In this document: positions 24,451 to 32,878 of the stretch, one piece after another
Numbering within the stretch: the stretch's first letter is position 1
Layout of the letters: each line of letters begins with the position of its first letter
From: Chitinophagaceae bacterium
Lineage (GTDB): Bacteria; Bacteroidota; Bacteroidia; Chitinophagales; Chitinophagaceae
Reading direction: 5' to 3'
Assembly (NCBI GenBank): GCA_021299175.1
Contig: JAJTFY010000002.1
Location: 1-37,174 of the forward strand
Length of the DNA: 37,174 nucleotides
Translations under genes and position numbers: made by a program
The notes under the pieces: generated by a model
What the model saw: only the letters and a program-made list of their open reading frames with translations
Told to the model about the DNA's origin: nothing
Database searches by the model: none

Positions 24451-25176
24451 TTATTTGGATTCAGAACGGCTAAGCAAGTAGATCACAAGACCAAAGCCAA
24501 TTTTGTTTACAGCATCACCGATGTTGTAAATGATATCCATGTTAAGACCACCAATGCCCAGAGCATCAGCAGTTACTCCGAACAATCCGCCTGGAGTACC
24601 AACGATGTATCCCAAAGGATAAATAGCCCATCCTACAAGAACGAACCATCCAAGGGTTTTGTTGGCTTTTGCAACTGCAGGAGATGCAGCAGTAGCGAGT
24701 TTGGAAACTTCTCCAAACCATACAAGGTAAACGATGTAGAAATAAGCTGCACCGCTGATTACACCCCAAAGAACAGACTGGTCTCTGTAGATGGTTTCGC
24801 CGAAATAGCCAGTTACAAGCATTACTACTGAAGCGAAGATTAATTTCCAAAGAAGGCCTGTTGTGCCACCAGATTTTTTGGTAATCAGGTAAAACTCAAC
24901 GCACATCAAAGGAACAGTCAACAACCAGTCAACATAACGGAAAAAGGTTGGTGAATCTCCAGTTTCGAGGTTGTAACCCCTCATGTAGTAATAGTGAACA
25001 GCTGCAATGAAGGTGATTAAACCTGACACAAGTACGGAAGTTCTCCACGCTTTGTCAGTGTTGCTCAACTCAAGAAAAAAGAAAACAGAGGCTGCCATCA
25101 TGGCCATTGTGCCAATAAAAAACGTAAAGGCAACATAATTGTCGGCCGCAACGGCCTCGAGGAAAAATGGACTCAT
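24451..25176 (-). CDS. Proteorhodopsin, predicted green-absorbing proton pump
   Basis: The 241-residue seven-helix rhodopsin has the helix C motif RYVDWLLTVPLMCVEFYLI. Asp83 is the Schiff-base proton acceptor, Thr87 the middle residue and Glu94 the donor, the DTE pattern of outward proton pumps. His61 matches the conserved helix B His (HYYYMRGY) and Arg80 the helix C Arg. The retinal lysine is Lys225 in DAVNKIGFGLVIY. Met91 stands at the tuning position (105 in the reference protein), where Met or Leu gives green and Gln blue absorption. The protein resides in the inner membrane and would use retinal made by Blh. The 160-nt AT-rich upstream region shows no exact TAnnTTTG box. Confidence 0.95.
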   Translation of the reverse strand: MSPFFLEAVAADNYVAFTFFIGTMAMMAASVFFFLELSNTDKAWRTSVLVSGLITFIAAVHYYYMRGYNLETGDSPTFFRYVDWLLTVPLMCVEFYLITKKSGGTTGLLWKLIFASVVMLVTGYFGETIYRDQSVLWGVISGAAYFYIVYLVWFGEVSKLATAASPAVAKANKTLGWFVLVGWAIYPLGYIVGTPGGLFGVTADALGIGGLNMDIIYNIGDAVNKIGFGLVIYLLSRSESK

Positions 25177-25336
25177 TGTGTATTGTTTTGGTTAAGAAAT
25201 GACAATCGTTGATAAAACCACACAATTCGTTATACACTCTTTACTAAAACCAGTTTTCCAAAAAAAAGTTCAATTTTTTTTTAATTTTTTTTGTTTAATG
25301 AATATAGTTAAATATTTTGATTAATTCAACAAAAAA
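25177..25336. other. AT-rich intergenic region between thrC and proteorhodopsin
   Basis: 160 nt with long A and T runs, especially 25258-25350. I see no ORF, no exact TAnnTTTG box on the minus strand and no convincing hairpin. The proteorhodopsin promoter must lie here, if the gene has its own. Confidence 0.5.
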
Positions 25337-26644
25337 TTAAATATTTTTTAAAATATCCATCACAGTGGCCTTAAAACTGGCGTATTCAGGCGGCGTCAAT
25401 CGGGCAGATTTGTTTTTTTTCATGAGGAGACCAAGGTTTTCAGGCACTGAAGGTCTATGGCCGATGGCTTCCTGCACAACAGATGGAAATTTTACAGGGT
25501 GTGCTGTCCCCAGAATGATGCCTTTTTGCCCAGCATGGTCCTTCAAATGATCCTTGAGGGCATTATAGGCCACTGCTGCATGTGGGTCTAGCGTGTATTG
25601 AAATTCAGCATAAACTTCCTTTATTGTGCTTAATGTGTCCACATCACTGACGGAAATGCTGCTGATGGCTTCACATAGCCTTTGATGATCATGTTGAAAA
25701 AGGGCCAAGATCCTTGAAAAATTGCTGGGATTCCCAACGTCCATGGCATTGGAAAGAGTAGGGACGGCTGACCGCGGATGGTAATTTCCAGATTGGGTAT
25801 ATGCTGTGAAAACATCGTTGGCATTACAGGCTGCAATGAAATGATCAATGGGCAATCCCGACTGCTTCGCAACTAGACCGGCACTTAGGTTACCGAAGTT
25901 GCCACTCGGTACAGCAATGACCGGATCATGATGTTCTTCCCACTGTGTCAAGGCAAGTGCATAGTATATTTGTTGGGGAAGCCATCTGGCAACATTGATT
26001 GAGTTGGAAGAGGTCAGCATTACTCTTTTTCGAAGCTCCTCATCTAGAAAGGCCATTTTTACCAGTTTCTGGCAGTCGTCAAAATCACCTTCAATTTCAA
26101 GCGCATGGATGTTTCCGCCAAGAGCTGTCAATTGTTTTTCCTGCACAGGACTTACTTTGCCTGAGGGATAAAGGATGATGACTTCAGTGCCAGAAATGTT
26201 GTGGAAAGCGTCTGCTACGGCTCCACCGGTATCGCCACTTGTTGCAACCAATACGACAATTTTCTTTGCCAGTTTTCCTGCAAAAAACCCCATGCAGCGG
26301 CTGAGAAATCTTGCGCCAACATCCTTGAATGCAAGGGTGGGGCCATGAAAGAGTTCCAGGCTGTATATATTTTCGCTGATTGGTTGCAAGGGAAAGTCAA
26401 AGTCGAGTGTTTCTGCAATGATCCTGTGTAACTCGTTTTCAGGAATGGTATTCCCAACATACGGAGCCATGATTTCAAAACCAATTTCCGATTTTGATTT
26501 TCTTTTAAGGTTGCCGATAAAATTATCATTCCAAACCGGAATATTTTCCGGGTAATAAAGACCACCGTCGGGCGCCTGTCCCTGCAAGGTCGCCTCTCTG
26601 AAGTCAACAACATTATTGGTATTATTAAGGCTGAAATATCTCAT
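25337..26644 (-). CDS. thrC: Threonine synthase
   Basis: The 435-residue PLP enzyme converts O-phosphohomoserine to threonine. The start MRYFSLNNTNNVVDFREA and PDGGLYYPENIP are typical of ThrC. HGPTLAFKDVGARFLSRCMG holds the PLP lysine. ATSGDTGGAVADAF is the phosphate-binding loop, and SSNSINVARWLPQQIYYALA and VPSGNFGNLSAG follow in order. It starts 9 nt after thrB and closes the thrABC operon. No clear terminator was seen in the AT-rich 160 nt between it and the proteorhodopsin gene, so some read-through is possible. Confidence 0.96.
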   Translation of the reverse strand: MRYFSLNNTNNVVDFREATLQGQAPDGGLYYPENIPVWNDNFIGNLKRKSKSEIGFEIMAPYVGNTIPENELHRIIAETLDFDFPLQPISENIYSLELFHGPTLAFKDVGARFLSRCMGFFAGKLAKKIVVLVATSGDTGGAVADAFHNISGTEVIILYPSGKVSPVQEKQLTALGGNIHALEIEGDFDDCQKLVKMAFLDEELRKRVMLTSSNSINVARWLPQQIYYALALTQWEEHHDPVIAVPSGNFGNLSAGLVAKQSGLPIDHFIAACNANDVFTAYTQSGNYHPRSAVPTLSNAMDVGNPSNFSRILALFQHDHQRLCEAISSISVSDVDTLSTIKEVYAEFQYTLDPHAAVAYNALKDHLKDHAGQKGIILGTAHPVKFPSVVQEAIGHRPSVPENLGLLMKKNKSARLTPPEYASFKATVMDILKNI

Positions 26645-26653
26645 GGTATCTGT

Positions 26654-27577
26654 TTAAAAAGTAGTGATGCCTTTCATGTTCAACTTCGTCAGGTAGGTTT
26701 TGAAATCAATGCCGATGGCTGCATAAACCTGTTTCATCTCTTGTTCCACAGCAGCTGCTGTTTTTTCTTCTTTGCTCAGCATGAAAATAGAAGGGCCGCT
26801 GCCGGAAATGCCACCTCCAAGTGCTCCTGCTTCAAGGCTCCTGCGTTTGGTTTCTTCAAATCCTGGAATCAGGATGCTCCTTACAGGTTCAATGATGACA
26901 TCTTCGAGTGACCTTCCAATCAATGCATGGTCTCCTTGCATCAGGCCCGCAACCAATCCTGCAATATTTCCCCATTGCTTGATGGCCTGCTTCAGGGGTA
27001 CTTCTTTTTTGAGTATTTGTCTTGCATCTGCTGTGCGTACTTCGATTTGTGGATGAACCACGGTAATGAAAAGCTCAGGCGCAGAAAGACTGATTATGTC
27101 CAAGGGGTGGATGGATCGTATCAGTGTCACACCACCCAAGAGACAGGGTGTAATGTTGTCGGCATGTTTTACGCCACTGGCCACCTTCTCGCCGAACATC
27201 GCAAACCGAATAAGGTCATCATTGCTGAATGGGCTACCCAATAATTTGTTGGCCGCAAATACCGCACCGGCAGCACTCGCAGCACTGGATCCCAGTCCGC
27301 TGCCAGGTTTGATTCTCTTTTCTATGGTCAGTTTCCATTTTGGTACCTCATTCAATTCTTCCATCATGGCCAGTAAGGCCGCACCGGATACATTTTTCGC
27401 TGGTTCGGTGGGCAATCCATGGTCATCGAGGTGTATAATTTCTAATCCTGGATGATCTGTATTTTCCAAGGTCATGATGTCGTATGGTTCTTCCAGCGCG
27501 AGGCCCAGTATGTCAAATCCGCAAACGAGATTGGCAATGGTTGCCGGTGATTTGATGCTGATTTTATTGGTATTCAT
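26654..27577 (-). CDS. thrB: Homoserine kinase
   Basis: The 307-residue GHMP kinase phosphorylates homoserine for threonine synthase. SPATIANLVCGFDILGLAL at the N-terminus and the ATP loop PGSGLGSSAASAAGAV are the family signatures, and GALGGGISGSGPSIFML is the third GHMP motif. It begins 3 nt after thrA and ends 9 nt before thrC, so translation is probably coupled. Confidence 0.96.
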   Translation of the reverse strand: MNTNKISIKSPATIANLVCGFDILGLALEEPYDIMTLENTDHPGLEIIHLDDHGLPTEPAKNVSGAALLAMMEELNEVPKWKLTIEKRIKPGSGLGSSAASAAGAVFAANKLLGSPFSNDDLIRFAMFGEKVASGVKHADNITPCLLGGVTLIRSIHPLDIISLSAPELFITVVHPQIEVRTADARQILKKEVPLKQAIKQWGNIAGLVAGLMQGDHALIGRSLEDVIIEPVRSILIPGFEETKRRSLEAGALGGGISGSGPSIFMLSKEEKTAAAVEQEMKQVYAAIGIDFKTYLTKLNMKGITTF

Positions 27578-27580
27578 AAG

Positions 27581-30022
27581 TTAGTTGTTGATGGTTCTGA
27601 GTGTGTCCGCAAATACTCCGCTGGCAGTCACTTCTGCTCCGGCACCTGCCCCCTTGACGACCAGTGGTTGTTGATCATATCTCTCGGTATAGAAAAGAAC
27701 AATATTGTCTTTTCCATACAAGTGGAACATATCGCTTTCTGGTTTGATCTGCTGTAGACCTACCATGGCCTTCCCGTTTTCAAAACTTGCTACAAACTTG
27801 AGTTTGGCATTGTTTGCGTTGGCATGATCCAGCAGGGATTTGAAATGAGCTTCATGCTTGATCATCTCTTCGTAAAAATCGTCTACAGATCCATGCAGAC
27901 AACTTTCAGGAAGAAATCCATTGCATTGGATATCTTTCATTTCCATCGCCACACCAGCCTCTCTGGACAAGATCATGATTTTACGCATGACATCTTTCCC
28001 GCTGAGGTCCAGCCTGGGATCGGGTTCTGTAAATCCCTGCGCCTGTGCCTCTTTGACTACTGATGAAAATGATTTGGTTCCATCATAATTATTGAACACA
28101 AAATTGAGGGTCCCACTCAATACAGCCTCCATCCTGTTTATTTTGTCTCCACTTTTGATGATATCATTCAAGGTGCTGATGATGGGTAGTGCTGCACCAA
28201 CATTGGTTTCAAAAAGAAATTTGCAGTTGTAGGCAATCGCAAGCTCTTTGAGCTCTTTGTATCGTGCATAATTGTCTGAGGCTGCAATTTTATTGCAGGC
28301 CACGATAGACATGGATTTTCTCAAAAGGCTTGTATAAAGCCCTGGAATGATTTCATTGGCAGTGATGTCTACCAGCACACTGTTTCTGAGATTCAGCACA
28401 GTCATTTGTTGGGCAAATCCTGATGGATCTGAATCATCTCCTCTGTCCAGTAATTGCTCCCATTCTTCGAGATCTATTCCTTGCTGTTGAACAATCATTT
28501 TTCTGCTGTTGCAGAGTCCAACCACATTCATCTTGATCTTGTGCAGTTCTCCGATTTTTTCCGCTTGTTTTCTTATCTGTTGAATCAATTTTTTTCCAAC
28601 ATTTCCAGTGCCTACAATGAAGAGATTGAGTTCTTTTTTTGCGTCCTCAAAAAAAGATTCATGCAACACATTGATGGCCTTTTTTCTGTCGGCAGAATGA
28701 ATGACAGCAGAAATATTTCTTTCGTTTGATCCTTGTGCAATGGCCAAAACATTGACCCCGTTTCTGCCAAGGCTGCCAAACATCCTGCCGCTGATGCCTG
28801 GATGATTTCTCATGTTCTCTCCAACCAATCCGATAATACTGACATCTCCCGAAGCACTGATGGGTTGAATGATGCCATTGCTGATTTCTTTTTCAAAGGT
28901 ATGCTCAAGCATCTGAATGGCCTGATGTTTGGCGTCATTGCGAACTGCAACGCATATTGAATGTTCAGAGGATCCCTGTGAAATGAGAATGACATTGATG
29001 GATCCATCATTTAGTCCAGCGAAGACCCGCTTTGCAAAGCCAGGAACACCGATCATTCCGCTGCCTTCAATACTGATCAGTGCAATATTTTCCAACGAGG
29101 AGATACCCCTAATCATTTCAGCTTTTGGGGCCACATGTTGCTTTATGAGCGTCACTGGGCCGGACATGTTTTCAAACGCACGGATTGTGATGGGAATTCT
29201 TTTTTTAATCGCATTGTTCAATGCAGCCGGAGCTACAAGGTTGTTCTCAAAATGGCTCAACTCTATGGCCTCTTCATAAGTAATTTCTGAAAGTGTTTTT
29301 GCATTTTTCACCAGCATGGGATCCGCCGTAGTGTATGTATTTTGGGAAGACCAGATTTCAATTTCATGCGCATTGAGCAGTCCTGCGAAGAATGAAGCAG
29401 AGAGGTCTCCGCCACCTTTTCCAAATCCCAGGGTGTTGCCTTTGGGATCTCTAGCGGTGCTACCCGAAATGATGTGTATCCCTGGTTCGGGTTTGTTCCA
29501 TTTGTGCTGGATTTTTATTTTCGAGGCCTCTTCATTGTAGACGATTGCTCCATTGACCCTTTCTGCCACAAGGATCTCTGTTCCATCTGTCCAGTGGACA
29601 TTCTTGTAATTAGCATTGGCTGCAGCTGCAAATAAATATGATGAGAGGATGTGGGCATGGTTGATGATCTCATGAACTGTTTTTTCTGGAAGTTCTCCCA
29701 ACAATTGTACGCCTTTACAAAGTTCTTCCAATGTATTGAACCGTTGTTTTACAAAACTCAGGCTGGCACTTTGGTCTGTTACCGGAAGAATGGCCCTTGT
29801 CAGGGAAAGGTAGGAAATTTCGATGCTGGAAAGTTGGTCTGCATATCCGTGTGATTGGTCACGGGCAGACTGCACAATATCAAGCAAAGCTGTTTCAGTT
29901 TTTGAAGATCCGGTAACAACAACTGTTGTATCAGTATTTTTTAAATCTTCAAGATGGCCAATGGCCCTTAAAAACATTGCTGGATGTGAAAGCAAATTGC
30001 CTTCTATTTTGATCAATTTCAT
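27581..30022 (-). CDS. thrA: ThrA-type aspartokinase/homoserine dehydrogenase with a degenerate kinase domain
   Basis: The 813-residue protein has the ThrA layout: kinase domain (about 1-295), two ACT domains (about 310-460, with ISQGSSEHSI and IAQGSNERNI) and homoserine dehydrogenase (about 465-813). The dehydrogenase looks intact: FIVGTGNVGKK (468-478), FETNVGAALPIISTL, EAVLSGTLNFVFNNY and PRLDLSGKDVMRK. The kinase domain does not: KFGGTS is replaced by KIEGNL (5-10), the GERxS segment by HAHILSS (122-128), and DVDGVYTADP by SQNTYTTADP (226-235), with only TADP kept. Kinase activity is therefore doubtful, while threonine sensing and homoserine formation are plausible. It is the first gene of thrABC and lies downstream of a Thr-rich leader peptide. 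Confidence 0.9.
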   Translation of the reverse strand: MKLIKIEGNLLSHPAMFLRAIGHLEDLKNTDTTVVVTGSSKTETALLDIVQSARDQSHGYADQLSSIEISYLSLTRAILPVTDQSASLSFVKQRFNTLEELCKGVQLLGELPEKTVHEIINHAHILSSYLFAAAANANYKNVHWTDGTEILVAERVNGAIVYNEEASKIKIQHKWNKPEPGIHIISGSTARDPKGNTLGFGKGGGDLSASFFAGLLNAHEIEIWSSQNTYTTADPMLVKNAKTLSEITYEEAIELSHFENNLVAPAALNNAIKKRIPITIRAFENMSGPVTLIKQHVAPKAEMIRGISSLENIALISIEGSGMIGVPGFAKRVFAGLNDGSINVILISQGSSEHSICVAVRNDAKHQAIQMLEHTFEKEISNGIIQPISASGDVSIIGLVGENMRNHPGISGRMFGSLGRNGVNVLAIAQGSNERNISAVIHSADRKKAINVLHESFFEDAKKELNLFIVGTGNVGKKLIQQIRKQAEKIGELHKIKMNVVGLCNSRKMIVQQQGIDLEEWEQLLDRGDDSDPSGFAQQMTVLNLRNSVLVDITANEIIPGLYTSLLRKSMSIVACNKIAASDNYARYKELKELAIAYNCKFLFETNVGAALPIISTLNDIIKSGDKINRMEAVLSGTLNFVFNNYDGTKSFSSVVKEAQAQGFTEPDPRLDLSGKDVMRKIMILSREAGVAMEMKDIQCNGFLPESCLHGSVDDFYEEMIKHEAHFKSLLDHANANNAKLKFVASFENGKAMVGLQQIKPESDMFHLYGKDNIVLFYTERYDQQPLVVKGAGAGAEVTASGVFADTLRTINN

Positions 30023-30025
30023 GTT

Positions 30026-30118
30026 GGTTGTATTGCAAAGTAAAAGTGGAACGGATATTATCCGAGAATCAGCAGCTGCCCAATGGTGATATGGAATGAT
30101 ACAACCCTAGCGGGTTGT
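30026..30118 (-). promoter_or_regulatory. Switchable RNA structure between the Thr leader and thrA
   Basis: On the minus strand the last Thr codons (ACAACCC, 30118-30112) pair with GGGTTGT (30107-30101) around the leader stop, giving 7 pairs with a 4-nt loop. The same segment extended, GGTTGTAT (30106-30099), can instead pair with ATACAACC (30033-30026), 8 pairs, which lies 3 nt before the thrA ATG. The two are mutually exclusive, and the second would hide the thrA start region. A smaller hairpin, CGGAT/ATCCG (30064-30052), followed by a poor T-rich stretch, could be a weak terminator. No strong intrinsic terminator is present. Confidence 0.5.
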
Positions 30119-30202
30119 TGTAGTGTATGTTGTTGTGAAAGCAGCAAACATGGCTGTGGAAGCCTTGTTCAATTGAATAGTATATGTTTTTGTTGCTACC
30201 AT
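30107..30202 (-). CDS. Threonine-rich leader peptide of the thr operon
   Basis: A 31-residue ORF runs on the minus strand from the ATG at 30202 to the TAG at 30109-30107. It has 11 Thr, seven of them in the last nine residues, TTTYTTTTR (30136-30110), and starts MVATKTYTIQ. A TAGTTTTG promoter lies 18 nt upstream and thrA begins 84 nt downstream. The analogy to ThrL of enterobacteria is direct, although this peptide has one Ile and no Ile run, so it would respond to Thr alone. An internal ATG at 30151 would give a 14-residue version, MFAAFTTTYTTTTR. Stalling on uncharged tRNA-Thr would change which RNA helix forms downstream. Confidence 0.8.
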   Translation of the reverse strand: MVATKTYTIQLNKASTAMFAAFTTTYTTTTR

Positions 30203-30220
30203 TTCACTTTTTAGACAATA

Positions 30221-30252
30221 CAAAACTAAGCATTTTCTGTTATTTGTTGAAA
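30221..30252 (-). promoter_or_regulatory. Promoter of the thr operon: TTTC, 20-nt spacer, TAGTTTTG
   Basis: On the minus strand TAGTTTTG (30228-30221) matches TAnnTTTG exactly. TTTC at 30252-30249 is a one-mismatch -33 element at 20-nt spacing. The leader ATG at 30202 follows 18 nt later. Confidence 0.7.
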
Positions 30253-30304
30253 TTTATTTATTTTTACGGCTAGATTGCCCCAGTTTCCCCAATAAAATAA
30301 TCAA

Positions 30305-32878
30305 ATGAACAGCAATTCATCTACTGAACTCGCGAAGTTCAATAATGAGGTGGGCATAAGATACCAACTCTACAACAGCCTTTTTACTTCCCTGCCATTT
30401 CACAGGATAGAGAAAACAGGTATCATGCTTTCTTTACTTCAATCCAACTGTGAGGAAGGATTCAAGAAAAAAATGAGCCCGGAACAGATCCTGAAAGATT
30501 TTTTCGAAAGACATACCACCTATACTTCTGAGCAGCAGCAGCTTGATTTGTTGTTTCGATTTGTGCAATATGTGGAACGTCAGGTAGTGCTTTTTGATGC
30601 CTTAGAAGATGCTGCCTTTTCTCGGTTAAATGACATGAAAGGATTGGGGACCTTAAAACATCTGGAAACTGACGTTGAGCAAAACAGCAAACAATCACAA
30701 CTCCAGAAAAAATTAAAAGATTTTTGCGTTCGCCTGGTGTTGACTGCACATCCTACACAATTTTACCCAGGTTCTGTTTTGGGAATCATCAATGATCTTT
30801 CTAAGGCAATTGCCGAGAACAACCTGAACCAAATCAATATTTACTTGCAGCAGCTCGGGAAAACGCCATTTTTCAAAAAACAAAAGCCGACGCCTTATGA
30901 TGAGGCGGTGAGTTTGATATGGTATCTCGAGAATGTTTTTTATCCTGCAAGTGGAAGAATTGCAGCGACAATGCGGTCGCAGTTTTCAGATGCCTATGAC
31001 CAGGAAAATCCTGTCATTCGCATGGGTTTTTGGCCGGGGGGAGACCGTGACGGCAATCCATTTGTTACCAGCGATATTACCTTGAAAGTGGCAGATGCCC
31101 TGAGGGGTAGCATCATCAAATGTTATTATTTGGATGTAAGAAAACTCAGGAGGAGACTGACTTTTGAAGGGGTAGAGGGTAAGCTGCAGGAGCTCGAAAA
31201 AAAGCTCTACAACAATATTTTTATTCCCGGATACAAGGCAGATCTCAAAAAGTCAGAAGTGCTTGATACATTGTATGAAATCAGGGAGCTGATTGTATTC
31301 AACCACAATGGTCTCTTCTTAAACATGGTAGATGGTCTTATCAATAGGGTCCATCTTTTTGGATTGCATTTTGCAACATTGGACATCCGTCAAGACAGTT
31401 CTGTGCATGCCCGTGTGATTACTGAGATTTGCGCGAATTCAGGAAACGGAGATTACAATGCGATGGACGATGCTACGAAAATAGAGTGGCTTTCAAGTCT
31501 TTCTTCCGCAATTACACTTGATGATGCTGTAACACCGATAACCATAGATACCATTGACTCTGTGAAAGCTGTCAAGGTTATCCAAGAGCAAAATGGCAAG
31601 CCAGGTTCAGATCGTTATATCATCAGCCAGTGCAACAGTGCGGTTGATATATTGGAAGTATTTGCACTTTTTGTTTTTGGTGGATGGAAGCGGGATGCTA
31701 TTTCCGTTGATATCATACCCCTGTTCGAAACCATTGAAGATTTGAAAAATGCTGCAGAGGTAATGCAGCTATTGTATACTTTCCCTCTATACCGTGATCA
31801 CCTGAAACGCAGGGGGAATAGGCAAACCGTGATGCTTGGATTCAGCGATGGAACGAAAGACGGCGGATACTTGATGGCCAATTTTAGCATATTCAAGGCC
31901 AAGCAGGAACTTTCTGCGATATCGGCCAAGTATGGTATTGATGTGGTCTTTTTCGATGGAAGAGGCGGTCCTCCTGCAAGGGGAGGTGGGAAGACCCATA
32001 AATTTTATGCATCCATGGGCAGTGATATCTCCAACAAGGAAATTGAATTGACTGTTCAGGGACAAACCGTCAGTTCTAATTTTGGTACCATCGATGCGGC
32101 GCAGTTCAATATTGAACAGTTGCTCCATGCAGGAATCGGCAATGAATTGTTTTCAACCGGGGCCAGCACTTTCAGCCAGAATGAGATGGTCTTGATTGAA
32201 CAATTGGCCGAAGAAAGTTTTCAGTCTTATGCTGCATTGAAAAATCATCCTTTTTTCCTTGATTACCTCTCCCATGCAAGCCCATTGCGGTTTTATGCTG
32301 AAACCAATATTGGCAGCAGACCTGCAAAAAGAGGTGCAAGCGGGCAGCTTTCCTTGCAAGATTTACGGGCCATTCCTTTTGTAGGTGCATGGAGTCAGAT
32401 GAAGCAAAATGTCACTGGATATTATGGCGTAGGAACAGCATTGAAGCGCATGGAAGAAAAGGGATTGATGCCCGAGTTAAAGGCACTATACCAGCGTTCT
32501 GCTTTTTTCAGGACCTTGATCGACAACTGTGAGATGGCAATGAAAAAATGTTTCTTTCCATTGACGGCATTTTTGGCAAATCATCCCAAGTATGGAGAAT
32601 TGTGGAGGAGTATTGAAGGTGAATTTGAGCTGACGAAAAAATACATCCTCATGCTTTCAGGCAACACGGAACTCATGGCCAATTATCCGATTGAGCAGCT
32701 TTCGATTCAAACCCGTGAAAGGATTGTTTTGCCCATCACCACCATCCAGCAATTTGCCATCACCAAAGTAAGAGAAATGGAGGAGAGCAACCTGCAGTCT
32801 GATTTGAGGAAGAGTTATGAAAAGCTGGTCATGCGCTGCTCTTTCGGCATCATCAATGCAGGAAGAAACTCAGCCTAA
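30305..32878 (+). CDS. ppc: Phosphoenolpyruvate carboxylase
   Basis: The 857-residue enzyme carboxylates PEP to oxaloacetate, replenishing the citrate cycle and supplying aspartate and threonine. LTAHPTQFYPG holds the essential His149, and MGFWPGGDRDGNPFVT is the second PEPC signature. The mobile loop reads FFDGRGGPPARGGGKTH, in which the His before GRGG of the E. coli enzyme (position 579) is Asp551, while both arginines are kept. The C-terminus is RNSA instead of the usual NTG. Such changes may be typical of this lineage. The ATG at 30305 lies head-to-head with the thr operon, and the stop overlaps the convergent transporter gene by 4 nt. Confidence 0.94.
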   Translation: MNSNSSTELAKFNNEVGIRYQLYNSLFTSLPFHRIEKTGIMLSLLQSNCEEGFKKKMSPEQILKDFFERHTTYTSEQQQLDLLFRFVQYVERQVVLFDALEDAAFSRLNDMKGLGTLKHLETDVEQNSKQSQLQKKLKDFCVRLVLTAHPTQFYPGSVLGIINDLSKAIAENNLNQINIYLQQLGKTPFFKKQKPTPYDEAVSLIWYLENVFYPASGRIAATMRSQFSDAYDQENPVIRMGFWPGGDRDGNPFVTSDITLKVADALRGSIIKCYYLDVRKLRRRLTFEGVEGKLQELEKKLYNNIFIPGYKADLKKSEVLDTLYEIRELIVFNHNGLFLNMVDGLINRVHLFGLHFATLDIRQDSSVHARVITEICANSGNGDYNAMDDATKIEWLSSLSSAITLDDAVTPITIDTIDSVKAVKVIQEQNGKPGSDRYIISQCNSAVDILEVFALFVFGGWKRDAISVDIIPLFETIEDLKNAAEVMQLLYTFPLYRDHLKRRGNRQTVMLGFSDGTKDGGYLMANFSIFKAKQELSAISAKYGIDVVFFDGRGGPPARGGGKTHKFYASMGSDISNKEIELTVQGQTVSSNFGTIDAAQFNIEQLLHAGIGNELFSTGASTFSQNEMVLIEQLAEESFQSYAALKNHPFFLDYLSHASPLRFYAETNIGSRPAKRGASGQLSLQDLRAIPFVGAWSQMKQNVTGYYGVGTALKRMEEKGLMPELKALYQRSAFFRTLIDNCEMAMKKCFFPLTAFLANHPKYGELWRSIEGEFELTKKYILMLSGNTELMANYPIEQLSIQTRERIVLPITTIQQFAITKVREMEESNLQSDLRKSYEKLVMRCSFGIINAGRNSA

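Noticed and set aside
30052-30064. CGGAT/ATCCG hairpin as the main thr terminator
   Set aside because: Only 5 pairs with a 3-nt loop and an interrupted T-rich stretch; too weak to be called a terminator.
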